From assembly GCA_016713735.1 (NCBI GenBank), contig JADJOP010000024.1, positions 34,255-98,254 of the forward strand: DNA of 64,000 nt, in the 5' to 3' direction. The notes beneath the pieces were generated by a model. That model did not search any database and had not been told where the DNA came from. It saw only the letters and a program-made list of their open reading frames with translations. Shown here in pieces: positions 51,915-62,716 of the stretch (the stretch's first letter is position 1; each line of letters starts with the position of its first letter). Made by a program: the position numbers and the translations under genes. The DNA is from Bryobacterales bacterium (GTDB taxonomy: Bacteria; Acidobacteriota; Terriglobia; Bryobacterales; Bryobacteraceae).

Positions 51915-53753
51915 TCAGCGGTAGCCCGACGCCTGCAGTTCGAACAGCTCGGCGTACCGCCCGCCCTGCCGCACCAGCTCGTCGTGGCTGCCTGACTCGA
52001 CCACCGTCCCGCCGCCCAGGACGTAGATCCGGTCGGCCATCCGCACCGTCGAAAAGCGGTGGCTGATCAGCACCGCCATCTTCCCCGCCGTCAGGTCGGC
52101 AAACCTCCGGAACACCTCAAACTCGGCGCGCGCGTCCAGGCTGGCCGTCGGTTCGTCTAGGATCAGCAGTTGGGCGTCGCGCATGTAGGCACGCGCCAGG
52201 GCGATCTTCTGCCACTGCCCGGCGGAGAGATCGGATCCCCCTTCGAACCGCCGCCCGAGCATCGTGTCGTAGCCCTTCGGCAGCCCCTCGACCACCCCCT
52301 CGGCCTGGCTGCTGCGGGCTGAGGCGGCGATCCGTTCGCGATCCTCGAGGCTCTCCACCCGCCCCAGGCCGATGTTCTCCCATACCTTCATGTCATAGCG
52401 CACATAGTCTTGAAAAATCACCCCGATCTCGGCCCGCAGCCGGGCTGGATCGTAGTCCCGCAGCGGCTTGCCGTCGAGCAGGATCTCGCCCTCGGTGGGC
52501 TCATACAGCCGCGCCAGCAGCTTCACCAGGGTGGTCTTCCCGGCCCCGTTTTCCCCGATCAGGGCGATGCGCTGCCCTGGCTCCAGCCGCAGGTTGACGT
52601 CGTGCAGTGCGGGCTTTCCGCTCCCCGGATAGGCAAAGCTCACCCCGCGAAACTCGAAGCCCTCGCGGATCGGGCGCGGCGCCGGAAGCCACGCCTTCCC
52701 CTCAGGCGCTGCTTCCACTCTCGGCCGCATCGCGAAGAAATCATAGAGGTCCTGCAGATAGAGCGCCTGCTCGCTGACCTCGTTGACGCGGCGGAAAAGC
52801 TCCTCAATCAACCCCCGCGACCGCGCGAACGAGCCGGCCAGAAACGTAAGGTCACCCACACTAAAACCGCCGCTCAACGTGCCCCGGATGATGTACACGT
52901 AGGCCGCGTAGTAACCGCCCGTTCCCAACACGTTGAGCAGCCCGCCGGTGGCGGCCCGGCGCACGGCCAGACGCCGGTGCTCGCCCAGAAAGCGCTCGGA
53001 CAGGACGCGGTAACGTTCCGCCAGGTAGCCGCCCAGGCCGAACAGCTTCACCTCCTTGGCCGTCTGCCCGGAGGCGCCCAGCATGCGCACGTAGTCCAGC
53101 TCGCGCCGCTCCGGCGTCCAGCGGTAAAACAGCGAATAGGCGAGCCCGGCGAAGTGGCTTTCACCGATAAATGAGGGGATTACGGCCACCGTGAGCAGGG
53201 GCAGCAGCCAGGGGGCGAACACGAGCAGGCCGGCTGAGAGCGTGGCCAGCGTCACCAGGTCCTGGGCGATGCCGAACAGCCCCGCCAGCAGGCCCATCCG
53301 CCCGGCCGTTTGGCGGCGCGCCCGCTCCATCGTGTCGTAGAACTCAGGGTCTTCAAAATGAACAAGATCCAGCGTGGCCGCGTGGCGGATCAGGCGTACG
53401 CTGATCTCGTTGGTGAAGCGGTCGCTGAGCAGGCTGTCGCACATCGCTACGCCCCGCCCCAGCCAGTCGCCCAGGATCGCCAGGCCAAATTCGAGCCCAA
53501 CCAGCAGGTAGATCGGCCCCGGATCCCCGTTTCCGGCCCCCAGCAGGCTCACCACGCCGTCAACGATCAGTTTCCCGACCCAGAGCATCGCCAGCGGCAC
53601 CGCCGCCCGGCAGAGCCGCAAAGCCAGGCTCGCCGACACCAGCGACGGTGAGGTCGCCCACACCATGCCCAGCAGAGGCGGGATGTTGCGCATCGCACCC
53701 AGACGATCCCTCCAACCCGAAGGGAGGGGTTTTTTGGGCTGGCTGGGGTGCAT
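51915..53753 (-). CDS. ABC-type exporter: fused permease and ATPase
   Basis: 612 residues. About six TM helices in the first 340 residues, then the ATPase: Walker A IGENGAGKTTLVK, Q-loop VIFQDYVRYD, signature DLSAGQWQKIALARAYM, Walker B LLILDEPTASLD, H-loop LISHRFS. The N-terminal helices begin after a short basic stretch (PKKPLPSGWRDRLG). Lipid, peptide or drug export cannot be told. Converges with the S9 peptidase gene, with 17 bases between stops. Confidence 0.93.
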   Translation of the reverse strand: MHPSQPKKPLPSGWRDRLGAMRNIPPLLGMVWATSPSLVSASLALRLCRAAVPLAMLWVGKLIVDGVVSLLGAGNGDPGPIYLLVGLEFGLAILGDWLGRGVAMCDSLLSDRFTNEISVRLIRHAATLDLVHFEDPEFYDTMERARRQTAGRMGLLAGLFGIAQDLVTLATLSAGLLVFAPWLLPLLTVAVIPSFIGESHFAGLAYSLFYRWTPERRELDYVRMLGASGQTAKEVKLFGLGGYLAERYRVLSERFLGEHRRLAVRRAATGGLLNVLGTGGYYAAYVYIIRGTLSGGFSVGDLTFLAGSFARSRGLIEELFRRVNEVSEQALYLQDLYDFFAMRPRVEAAPEGKAWLPAPRPIREGFEFRGVSFAYPGSGKPALHDVNLRLEPGQRIALIGENGAGKTTLVKLLARLYEPTEGEILLDGKPLRDYDPARLRAEIGVIFQDYVRYDMKVWENIGLGRVESLEDRERIAASARSSQAEGVVEGLPKGYDTMLGRRFEGGSDLSAGQWQKIALARAYMRDAQLLILDEPTASLDARAEFEVFRRFADLTAGKMAVLISHRFSTVRMADRIYVLGGGTVVESGSHDELVRQGGRYAELFELQASGYR

Positions 53754-53818
53754 ACCCTGGAGTCTAGCACCGCCGCCCGGACGCCGGACCGGCCAGGAGA
53801 AAGGGGCGAAGAAACAAG

Positions 53819-53842
53819 AAAGCCCACCAAGTGGTGGGCTTT
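53819..53842. terminator. Perfect 11-bp hairpin in the intergenic region
   Basis: AAAGCCCACCA / TGGTGGGCTTT around a 2-base centre. On the minus strand the stem runs into TTTCTTGTTTCTT, resembling a terminator or attenuator ahead of the ABC exporter gene. On the plus strand a weaker TTTCC follows. No gene is seen that it would end, so it could belong to a short transcript. Confidence 0.45.
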
Positions 53843-54140
53843 CCGTCTCTCCAGCCGCCGCCGGAGAGGATGTTCATTGGGAGAATCAGAATCGAACAGT
53901 ACGGGACCGTCGAATCCTTTGTTGATTTGGAGTTTATCGCCTGGGGCGATCTCAGTCAAGGAAAAAAGTCCGCAAAAAATACCGCCCGTAACCCTTACTA
54001 CCTAAACAACTTGCTCATTTTCATGGAAAATCCAGGGCTGTGGAAAACTTGTTGATAAACTGTGGGTTTCTTTCCGGCGAAAGCTCTAAGCGGAGAGATC
54101 AATTGGATTTAGGCGCGCCTTCACCGGTGGAGAAAGGCAC
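53843..54140. other. Lower-GC intergenic stretch with no firm gene
   Basis: Noticeably less GC-rich than its surroundings. It contains a possible 61-codon plus-strand ORF starting at ATG 53870 (MFIGRIRIEQYGTVESF) with a GGAGAGG just 3 bases away, and TGTTGATAA (one base from a DnaA box, TTATCCACA on the other strand) at about 54050. Neither is well supported; the ORF matches nothing I recognise. Confidence 0.3.
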
Positions 54141-55142
54141 TCAACCGCGGTGGTCGTCGATGTGGAGGGTGAGCATGGCGTCCTCCTCTTTCTCCCAACC
54201 GAGGTACTTGCGGCCCAGCACCTTTGTGCCCCCGATGATGGCCCCCACGACGATGATGAACAGGATCATGACGCCGACAAAAATGAAGGCGTTCAGGATC
54301 ACATCGCCCATGTTCGGCTCGGGCGCCCGGACGGTTTCGTCCCACGAAACGCTGGCCCGGTAGTTGACCTTGGCCAGCAGGCGTTCGGCGGCGTCGGCGT
54401 CGGCGCCGCCAATGAGCAGGGCGACCATGGGGCCGGTGCGTTTGGCCATCACGCCGGTGAGTTTTTCGAACTGCTGCACCTGCCGTTTGGCCATGGCCGG
54501 GGTGGGGTAGTTGAAGATGGCCAGCGTCATCGGACCTTGCGGCGAGGAGTAGCGGCCGATCTGCCCCTCGGCGCCCATGTGGAAGGCGGCGATAGAGGGC
54601 GGCACGCGGGGCTCGAACCGTTCGAGCGACACCGGGCCGAGCACGTAGCGCTGCGAGCCGTTCTCCAGGCCTTCAGCGGGCAGGTAGTCCGGCAGCAGGG
54701 GCAGCGGTCCGCGCTCCAGGCGCGGCAGTTGCACGAACAGGATCTGCCGATTCTCCTCGTCCGGAATGTGGCCTTCGAGCGAGATGACGTAGTTGCCGAA
54801 GGTGAAGAAGGCGTTCGAGCCGTTCTGCACGGCAAGCTCGCTGAGGTCCGACTTCTTCCATTGCAACGGGCGCTTCCACTGGAAGACGGCCATGGCGGCG
54901 GTGGAGTCGTTGACGCGCCAACCGGTGGCGGTGAACTTCACCTTGCCATCGTCGTAGGTGGCCCGTTCGGCTTCCTGCAAGCCATACTCGCGCCACACCA
55001 TCACATCGTCGGGCGCCACCTTTTCAAGCGAGGTGCGCTTGTACTCCCACCACTGCTCGGGCCAGATGGCGGCGCCGGCGGGAGCGATGGCGGCGGCAAA
55101 GAGCGTGAGTGTGAGCAGCGTCTGGCGCATGGTCTGGCGCAT
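54141..55142 (-). CDS. DUF6599-like exported protein with a C-terminal membrane anchor
   Basis: 333 residues from 55142. Signal peptide (TLLTLTLFAAAIAPAGA), an extracytoplasmic domain (IWPEQWWEYKRTSLEKV ... DEENRQILFVQLPRLERGPLPLLPDYLP ... TLAIFNYPTPAMAKRQVQQFEKL) and a TM helix near the end (VILNAFIFVGVMILFIIVVGA) with a short charged tail (EKEEDAML). The sequence pattern fits a family common in Acidobacteria with no known role. The start follows the secA stop by 2 bases. A 12-base tandem duplication (MRQT repeated) marks the N-terminus, so a start at 55130 is also possible. Confidence 0.72.
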   Translation of the reverse strand: MRQTMRQTLLTLTLFAAAIAPAGAAIWPEQWWEYKRTSLEKVAPDDVMVWREYGLQEAERATYDDGKVKFTATGWRVNDSTAAMAVFQWKRPLQWKKSDLSELAVQNGSNAFFTFGNYVISLEGHIPDEENRQILFVQLPRLERGPLPLLPDYLPAEGLENGSQRYVLGPVSLERFEPRVPPSIAAFHMGAEGQIGRYSSPQGPMTLAIFNYPTPAMAKRQVQQFEKLTGVMAKRTGPMVALLIGGADADAAERLLAKVNYRASVSWDETVRAPEPNMGDVILNAFIFVGVMILFIIVVGAIIGGTKVLGRKYLGWEKEEDAMLTLHIDDHRG

Positions 55143-55144
55143 GG

Positions 55145-57943
<2,799 letters not shown>

Positions 57944-57998
57944 TGCGCAGGGACTACCAGTTTTCAGTTTAGCGCAGAGGGGCGCACTGCCTCAGGAA

Positions 57999-58586
57999 TC
58001 AGACGTCGAGGCCGAGGGGGCGGGCGTGGCGGTTTTGGGCGATCTCGTCGAGCAGGATGGCGATGAGGTAGCGGCGGGTGTCGTCAGGGAGGCCTTTGGC
58101 GAAGTAGAGGCGGCGGTGGGCGCGGGCGCGGGAGAGGTCGAGTTCGAGGCCGCGGCCGCGCATGTAGCGCCCGCGGATTTCCACTTCGCGCACGCCGGCG
58201 AGGGCTTCCCAGGAGAAGGTTTGGGAGCGGCCGAGGGGGCCGATGTGTTCGCGGATGACGCCCTGGCCAGCCTGGCAGGCGACGGTGAGGCGTCCGGCCT
58301 GGGCAAAGAGGACGGAGGCGAGCAGGGGGATGCCGATGAGGGCGGCGAAGGCGGCCATGACGAGGGTGGTGGAGGCCGGGTCGTCGGGTCGCTTGGGGCC
58401 GATGACGAAGGCATAGACGGCGACGGCCACCCAGAGTACGAACAACGGCATGACGAGCCAGCTTTGAGGCGAGGATGAGGGAACGGTGACGCGGAAGCGG
58501 AGCGGATCACTGAAGTAAGTGGCGCCCGCCGGGGGTTTCGGCAGGCGCGCGGCAGAAGAGTCAGGCGCGGACGCCATAGCGCCCAT
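57999..58586 (-). CDS. Membrane protein with a PH-like C-terminal domain (unknown)
   Basis: 195 residues. Two hydrophobic segments (WLVMPLFVLWVAVAVYAFVIG and MAAFAALIGIPLLASVLFA) are followed by a beta-rich soluble part (RLTVACQAGQGVIREHIG, SWEALAGVREVEIRGRYMRG) reminiscent of bacterial PH domains. No catalytic motif is seen. Family not recognised with confidence. Confidence 0.65.
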   Translation of the reverse strand: MGAMASAPDSSAARLPKPPAGATYFSDPLRFRVTVPSSSPQSWLVMPLFVLWVAVAVYAFVIGPKRPDDPASTTLVMAAFAALIGIPLLASVLFAQAGRLTVACQAGQGVIREHIGPLGRSQTFSWEALAGVREVEIRGRYMRGRGLELDLSRARAHRRLYFAKGLPDDTRRYLIAILLDEIAQNRHARPLGLDV

Positions 58587-58649
58587 ACGATAGCACGGGC
58601 GCCGGGCGGGTGGCAGGACGTCGCCGGGCGCGGGGCTCGGCGGGCGGAC

Positions 58650-60221
58650 TTACTGGCCGCTGACTTCCGGTTTGGCGGCCGGGGTGGCGGGCTTGGGCTT
58701 GGGCAGCGGCTTGCGGGGCAGCATTTCGGGCCGGGTGGCGGCGTGGTAGGCGAAGCTGGCGATGATGGCGGCGGCTTGCTTGAGGTCGGCCTCCTGGGCA
58801 TGGTCGTAGGTGTCCATGTTGGAGTGGTGGGTGCGGGACTCGTATTCGAGCGGGTCCTGGATGAACTGGAAGCCGGGCAGGCCGATGGAGTCGAAGGCGA
58901 GGTGGTCAGTGCCGGAGGTGTCGCGGATGGTGATGCGCGAGGCGCCGAGGTCGCGGAAGGGGGCGAACCAGGCTTCAAAGATGGGCCGCATCATATCGTT
59001 GCCTTGTAAGTAGACGCCGCGGATCTTACCCGAGCCGTTGTCGTAGTTAAAGTAAGCGGCGAGTTTGCCGTGCTGTTCGGTGACCTTCATGTCTTCGGGG
59101 TTGGCGAAGTGTTCCTTGACGTAGGCGCGCGAGCCGAGGAGGCCGTTCTCTTCGCCGCTCCAGAGGGCGATGCGGACGGTGCGCGGGAGCTTGACGTCGA
59201 GGGCCTTGAGGATGCGCATGGCCTCGATCATGACGGCTGAGCCGACGCCGTTGTCGGTGGCTCCGGTGCCGCCGTGCCAGGAGTCAAAGTGAGCGCCGAT
59301 CATGACGATCTCATCCTTCTTCGAGGTGCCGGGGAGTTCGGCGAGGATGTTATAGGAGTCGGCTGGTTTGTTGTCGAGGGTGGCGGCGATGTCGACTTCG
59401 ATTTCGGGGGATTGCTTTTCCTGGATGAGGCGGGCGATGCGGTTGTAGTGTTCGGGGGTGATGGCGATCATGGGCGGGGGCACTTCGTCGCCTTCGCGGT
59501 AGCCGCCTCCGGCGGCGGCAAAAACGGTGCCGCCATCGCCTTTGTAGCCGGCGGTGACGACGAGGGTGGCGCCTTCCTCGCGGAGGAATTTGGCCTTGGC
59601 GTTTTGGGCTTTGCGGCGGGCTTCGCGGTCGATTTCAGGGCGTTTGCCGGTGGGGATGAGGCCGGCCTCGAGGTCGTCGAGGTCCTTTTCGGAATAGCGC
59701 CTGGCGAGGGGGTTGAACAGGAGCGGGGTGGGGCGGACCTCATCGATGAGGACGATGCGGCCGGCGAGCTTGCCCTTCCATTTGGGGAAGTCCTTTTCGT
59801 CCTTGATGACGGCGAGGATGGGCTGGCCTTTGAGGGCGCCGTTGGTGCCGGGGGTCCAGGCCATGGGGAAGCCGATGATGGGGGCGTAGGCAGGTTTGAG
59901 TAAGTGGGCGGAGAAGCGGGAGTAATCCCAGGTTTTGCCGAAGGGGCCCCATTTTTCCTTGTTGACCTTGGTGAGGCCGAGGGATTTGAGGCGTTCGACG
60001 GTCCAATCGGCGGCGCGGTGGAAGCCGGAGGAGTTGGTGAGGCGGGGGCCGTGGACGTCGGTGAGGTAGAAGAGGTGGTCCATGACCTTGGAGTTGTTGA
60101 AGGCTTCGAGTTTGATCTTGTGGATGACGGCGAGGTCGACGGGCTCGGCGGCGGTCAGCGTGGAGGCGCAGAGGAGCAAGGGCAGTGTGGCGAGGCTAAG
60201 GTGCAATCGCGGGGCAGGCAT
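58650..60221 (-). CDS. Exported M28-family zinc aminopeptidase with a PA-like insert
   Basis: 523 residues. Signal peptide (MPAPRLHLSLATLPLLL), an N-terminal extension, a protease-associated-like segment (about 140-270, LAGRIVLIDEV) and the M28 catalytic domain with zinc ligands: His and Asp in GAHFDSWHGGTGATDNGVGS, Glu pair in WSGEENGLLGSRAYV, and His in SGTDHLAFDSIG. Likely secreted aminopeptidase or carboxypeptidase. The start at 60221 gives the signal peptide; the frame upstream to 60326 is a Pro/Ser-rich shadow. Confidence 0.92.
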   Translation of the reverse strand: MPAPRLHLSLATLPLLLCASTLTAAEPVDLAVIHKIKLEAFNNSKVMDHLFYLTDVHGPRLTNSSGFHRAADWTVERLKSLGLTKVNKEKWGPFGKTWDYSRFSAHLLKPAYAPIIGFPMAWTPGTNGALKGQPILAVIKDEKDFPKWKGKLAGRIVLIDEVRPTPLLFNPLARRYSEKDLDDLEAGLIPTGKRPEIDREARRKAQNAKAKFLREEGATLVVTAGYKGDGGTVFAAAGGGYREGDEVPPPMIAITPEHYNRIARLIQEKQSPEIEVDIAATLDNKPADSYNILAELPGTSKKDEIVMIGAHFDSWHGGTGATDNGVGSAVMIEAMRILKALDVKLPRTVRIALWSGEENGLLGSRAYVKEHFANPEDMKVTEQHGKLAAYFNYDNGSGKIRGVYLQGNDMMRPIFEAWFAPFRDLGASRITIRDTSGTDHLAFDSIGLPGFQFIQDPLEYESRTHHSNMDTYDHAQEADLKQAAAIIASFAYHAATRPEMLPRKPLPKPKPATPAAKPEVSGQ

Positions 60222-60543
60222 GGATATCAGGATAGCAATGAGGGGGAGGTGGTGACAGGAAGGCGAGGGGGGCGAGGCGGCGGTGGGAGGAGCGGTTGGG
60301 TTAAGCGGAGGGGGGCGGATTGGCAAGTGGTTTATTTTCAGTGAAAGTTTGGGTTCGTTTTGTCAAAAAATGGGGGGGGCGGGTGGTTGGGTGGGGCCGC
60401 TGGGAAGAGGGGGAGAAGTGGGCAGAGCGCATGGCCCCAGGATGGCATGGGGGCGCGGGGGATGCGGGCGGGGATGGCGGCATGTGATTGCAAACATGGA
60501 AGATGCTGCGCGGGCTGGGCAGTGAACGGCGCGGGGGACGGGG
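60222..60543. other. Intergenic region between the M28 and collagen-like genes
   Basis: No gene is supported. A minus-strand TTGACA at 60361-60366 is a possible -35 element for the M28 gene, but the spaced -10 is poor. The segment around 60340-60370 reads DKTNPNF-like in one frame, a pattern I associate with a dispersed intergenic repeat in some Acidobacteria and Planctomycetes; this is a recollection, not a computed match. Confidence 0.3.
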
Positions 60544-61893
60544 TTAGCGCCGGGGGCGGCGACGTTTGAACCAGGCGATGGCGGCGAGTCCGGCGCCCAT
60601 CATGAGGTAGGTGGAGGGCTCGGGGACAGGGGCTGGGCGGAGGTGGAGGTGGAGGTGGTGGTGGTGGCGGAGGAGGTGGCGGATTGTCGGGGTCGTCGGG
60701 ATCGTCGGGGCCGGGCGGATTGGGCGGGTTGGGCGGGTTGTCGCCGGGCGGGTCAACCGGGGGCAGCGGCGGGAAGACGGGGGGCGGCTGGACGGGCGGG
60801 TTGTCCGTGGGCGGGTTCAAGGGGGGATTGGGGCCCGGCGGGTTTGGACCGGGCGGGTTGGGACCGGGGGTTGGGGCCGGGCGGGTTGGGACCAGGGGAT
60901 TGGGGCCTGGAGGGTTGGGACCAGGGGGCGTGACGGGGGAGGCCAGGTGCCGGGGCCGCCGGGGTTGCCGGGTCCGCCTGGATCGCCAGGGGCGCCGGGG
61001 TTGCCTGGATCGCCAGGGCCGCCGGGGTTGCCGGGATCACCGGGGCCGCCGGGATTGCCGGGATCACCGGGGCCGCCGGGATTGCCAGGGTCGCCGGGGC
61101 CGCCAGGGCCGCCTGGGCCGCCGGGGATGCCGCCGCCGGGGAGTCCGGCCGAGGCCGATTCGATGGGCCGGCCGGGGGGGAACCAGTTGGTGGTGTCCTC
61201 GATGGGGGCGAAGAGGGGGTTACCGGGTTCGTCGACGCCGGGGAGGCTTCCGCCTATGGGTGACGGGATGGGCTTGGCGGCGGCGCGGGCGGGGAGGATG
61301 AGGAGGCGCGGGTCGGCGGCGTTCAGTTCGCGCTCGGTGGGGTCCATCCAATAGGTCGGCAATTGGGGGGATTCGGCGAGGAGGTTGCCGCAGCGGGCGC
61401 GGATTTTGGACTTGCCGTCGGTCCAGACGGTTTCGCCGGCGGCGATTTTGACGGGGCGCTTGGTCCAGTAGACGCGGTTGTCGCGGCGGTAAGAGACGTA
61501 GGCGAGGCGGGGTTCCTTGAGCTGGACGGGCCGGAGTTTGTCGGCTTTGACGCCCTGGTAATGGGCGAAGACGACGGGGTCGGCCTTCATGCGGTCACGG
61601 ACCTCGGAGGCCTCATAGATGCCGCCGGGGACGACGGATAAGGGGTAGACTTTGCGGCTGCGGTGGCGGAGCGGTTCGGGGGCGACGCGGTCAGGGGCGC
61701 GGTAGGAGGCGCGGGCGGGGGCGTTGGGTTTGCGGAGGATGGTGACGGAGAAGGCGGCGACGAGGACGCAGAGGAAGCCGAGGAAGACGATGGTGGCTTG
61801 GGGGTAGTTGAGGATGCGGGTGGGGTCCAGAAGACGACGCAGCGTAGCCAGACGGCGCTGGCGTGTGGCGTCGACCTTGAGTCTGAACTTCAC
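60544..61893 (-). CDS. Collagen-like PEP-CTERM protein, apparently with two frameshifts
   Basis: Reading from a GTG at 61893: a cytoplasmic N-terminus, one TM helix (QATIVFLGFLCVLVAAFSVTI), a folded extracytoplasmic domain (YPLSVVPGGIYEASEVRDRM ... WTKRPVKIAAGETVWTDGKS), then Gly-x-Pro triplets with a GGP-GDP-GNP unit repeated four times, then GPNPP-type and poly-Pro segments, and finally VPEPSTYLMMGAGLAAIAW plus KRRRPRR. The first half is one frame (to TWPPPS), the GPNPP part a second and the sorting signal a third; each switch lies in a C-rich run, so assembly indels are likely. If intact, about 450 residues. A collagen-like stalk with a PEP-CTERM signal would suit a matrix or surface protein. 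Confidence 0.65.
60951..61137. repeat. Tandem repeats coding for collagen-like triplets
   Basis: 27-base units encoding Gly-Gly-Pro, Gly-Asp-Pro, Gly-Asn-Pro follow one another about four times, flanked by imperfect copies. They belong to the collagen-like gene on the minus strand. Repeats of this type vary in number by recombination. Confidence 0.85.
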
Positions 61894-62123
61894 GCTACCA
61901 TTGAAGCTACTATTTCATGGCGGGAGAATCCATCGGAGGTAGCAATGGGTACGGCATGGGTTCGAGTACTAAGGGACCAGTGAAGTGTTGCTTAGGATGT
62001 GGGCGGCAAAGGACTGATGGTAGGGGAGTAAACGGTTGATTGCTTGTGTGGTTTCTGGGTGCTTTACAGGACGAAGACGGAGCGAAGACGGTTTAGTACT
62101 AGTGGGGGGTGGGATTGGGATGA
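61894..62123. other. Intergenic stretch at the edge of the accessory island
   Basis: No gene longer than a few codons is supported. A 12-residue plus-strand ORF (MGTAWVRVLRDQ, 61945-61983) has a strong GGAGGT 4 bases upstream but is too short to judge; it might be a leader peptide. The sequence becomes G-rich toward 62120, where the toxin relic begins. Confidence 0.35.
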
Positions 62124-62375
62124 GGAGGCGAAGGTGGGGGGGGAGGGGAGGAGGGGACGGGGTGCATTCGAAAGCTGCGTTGGGGTGCGGCGGGGAGAGG
62201 GAAGCGAGGAGGTGTGCGCGTGATCTACTACTACCACTCCGAAGATCTCCCGCTGTTCTTGCTGAGCGTATTTGCCAAGAACGAGAAGGCAAACCTGAGT
62301 CAGGCCGAGCGTAACGAGGTGAGGCAACTGGTGCCGCGGCTCGTTGCCGGCTATTTGAGGAGAAGAGCGAAATGA
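62124..62375 (+). pseudogene. RelE/HigB-type toxin, 5' end lost or degraded
   Basis: The frame from about 62154 reads GTGCIRKLRWGAAGRGKRGG, VRVIYYYHSEDLPLFLLSVF, AKNEKANLSQAERNEVRQLV and ends RRRAK. This is the C-terminal two thirds of a RelE-type mRNA interferase (GLRKxRW, GKRGGVRVIYY and FAKNEK are family marks). The N-terminal third is missing: upstream in this frame are stop TGA (62121) and G-rich sequence, and no ATG is present. The stop overlaps the antitoxin ATG (ATGA), the typical toxin-first layout. A shortened product from GTG 62214 would lack core structure. Confidence 0.75.
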
Positions 62376-62716
62376 AGAGGACGCCGATCAGCAGAGTACG
62401 CGCGGGGAGCACGGGCAGCCGGATTGTGGTGAGTCTGCGCGAGGCCGTGGATTGGGCGGAGGGCGGAGATGCCGCTGTTCGCGTCACGCGGGTGGAGGCG
62501 CCCACGGTGGATGTACGGGAGGTGAGGCGGAAACTGGGATTGAGTCAGTCGGCGTTTGCGGCAAAATTTGGCTTCCAGGCGGGGACGTTGCGGAATTGGG
62601 AGCAGGGGCGGACACGGCCGAATGGTCCGGCGCGGGTGCTGCTGGCGGTGATTGCGCGGCATCCGGAGGCGGTGGAGGATGCGTTGGGCGGCGCGGGCTC
62701 GCCAGACGGGCTATGA
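62372..62716 (+). CDS. HTH (XRE/HigA-type) antitoxin
   Basis: 114 residues. N-terminal half MKRTPISRVRAGSTGS, VSLREAVDWAEGG; C-terminal helix-turn-helix VREVRRKLGLSQSAFAAKFG ... TLRNWEQGRTRPNGPARVLL. It matches HigA/NadS-like antitoxins that pair with RelE-type toxins. It overlaps the toxin relic by four bases (ATGA) with GAGGAG upstream. The last residues (GGAGSPDGL) may have been altered by the joining with RHS sequence at 62700-62710. With the toxin broken, the antitoxin could survive as a DNA-binding repressor. Confidence 0.85.
   Translation: MKRTPISRVRAGSTGSRIVVSLREAVDWAEGGDAAVRVTRVEAPTVDVREVRRKLGLSQSAFAAKFGFQAGTLRNWEQGRTRPNGPARVLLAVIARHPEAVEDALGGAGSPDGL

Noticed and set aside
54045..54060. 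Replication-origin (DnaA box) call
   Set aside because: A single near-match with no cluster, AT-rich unwinding element or dnaA/dnaN nearby.
60951..61137. CRISPR-like array
   Set aside because: Repeats are contiguous in-frame coding units without spacers and encode collagen-like triplets.
61945..61983. 12-residue ORF with strong ribosome site as a gene
   Set aside because: Too short and no homologue recognised; mentioned only as a possible leader.
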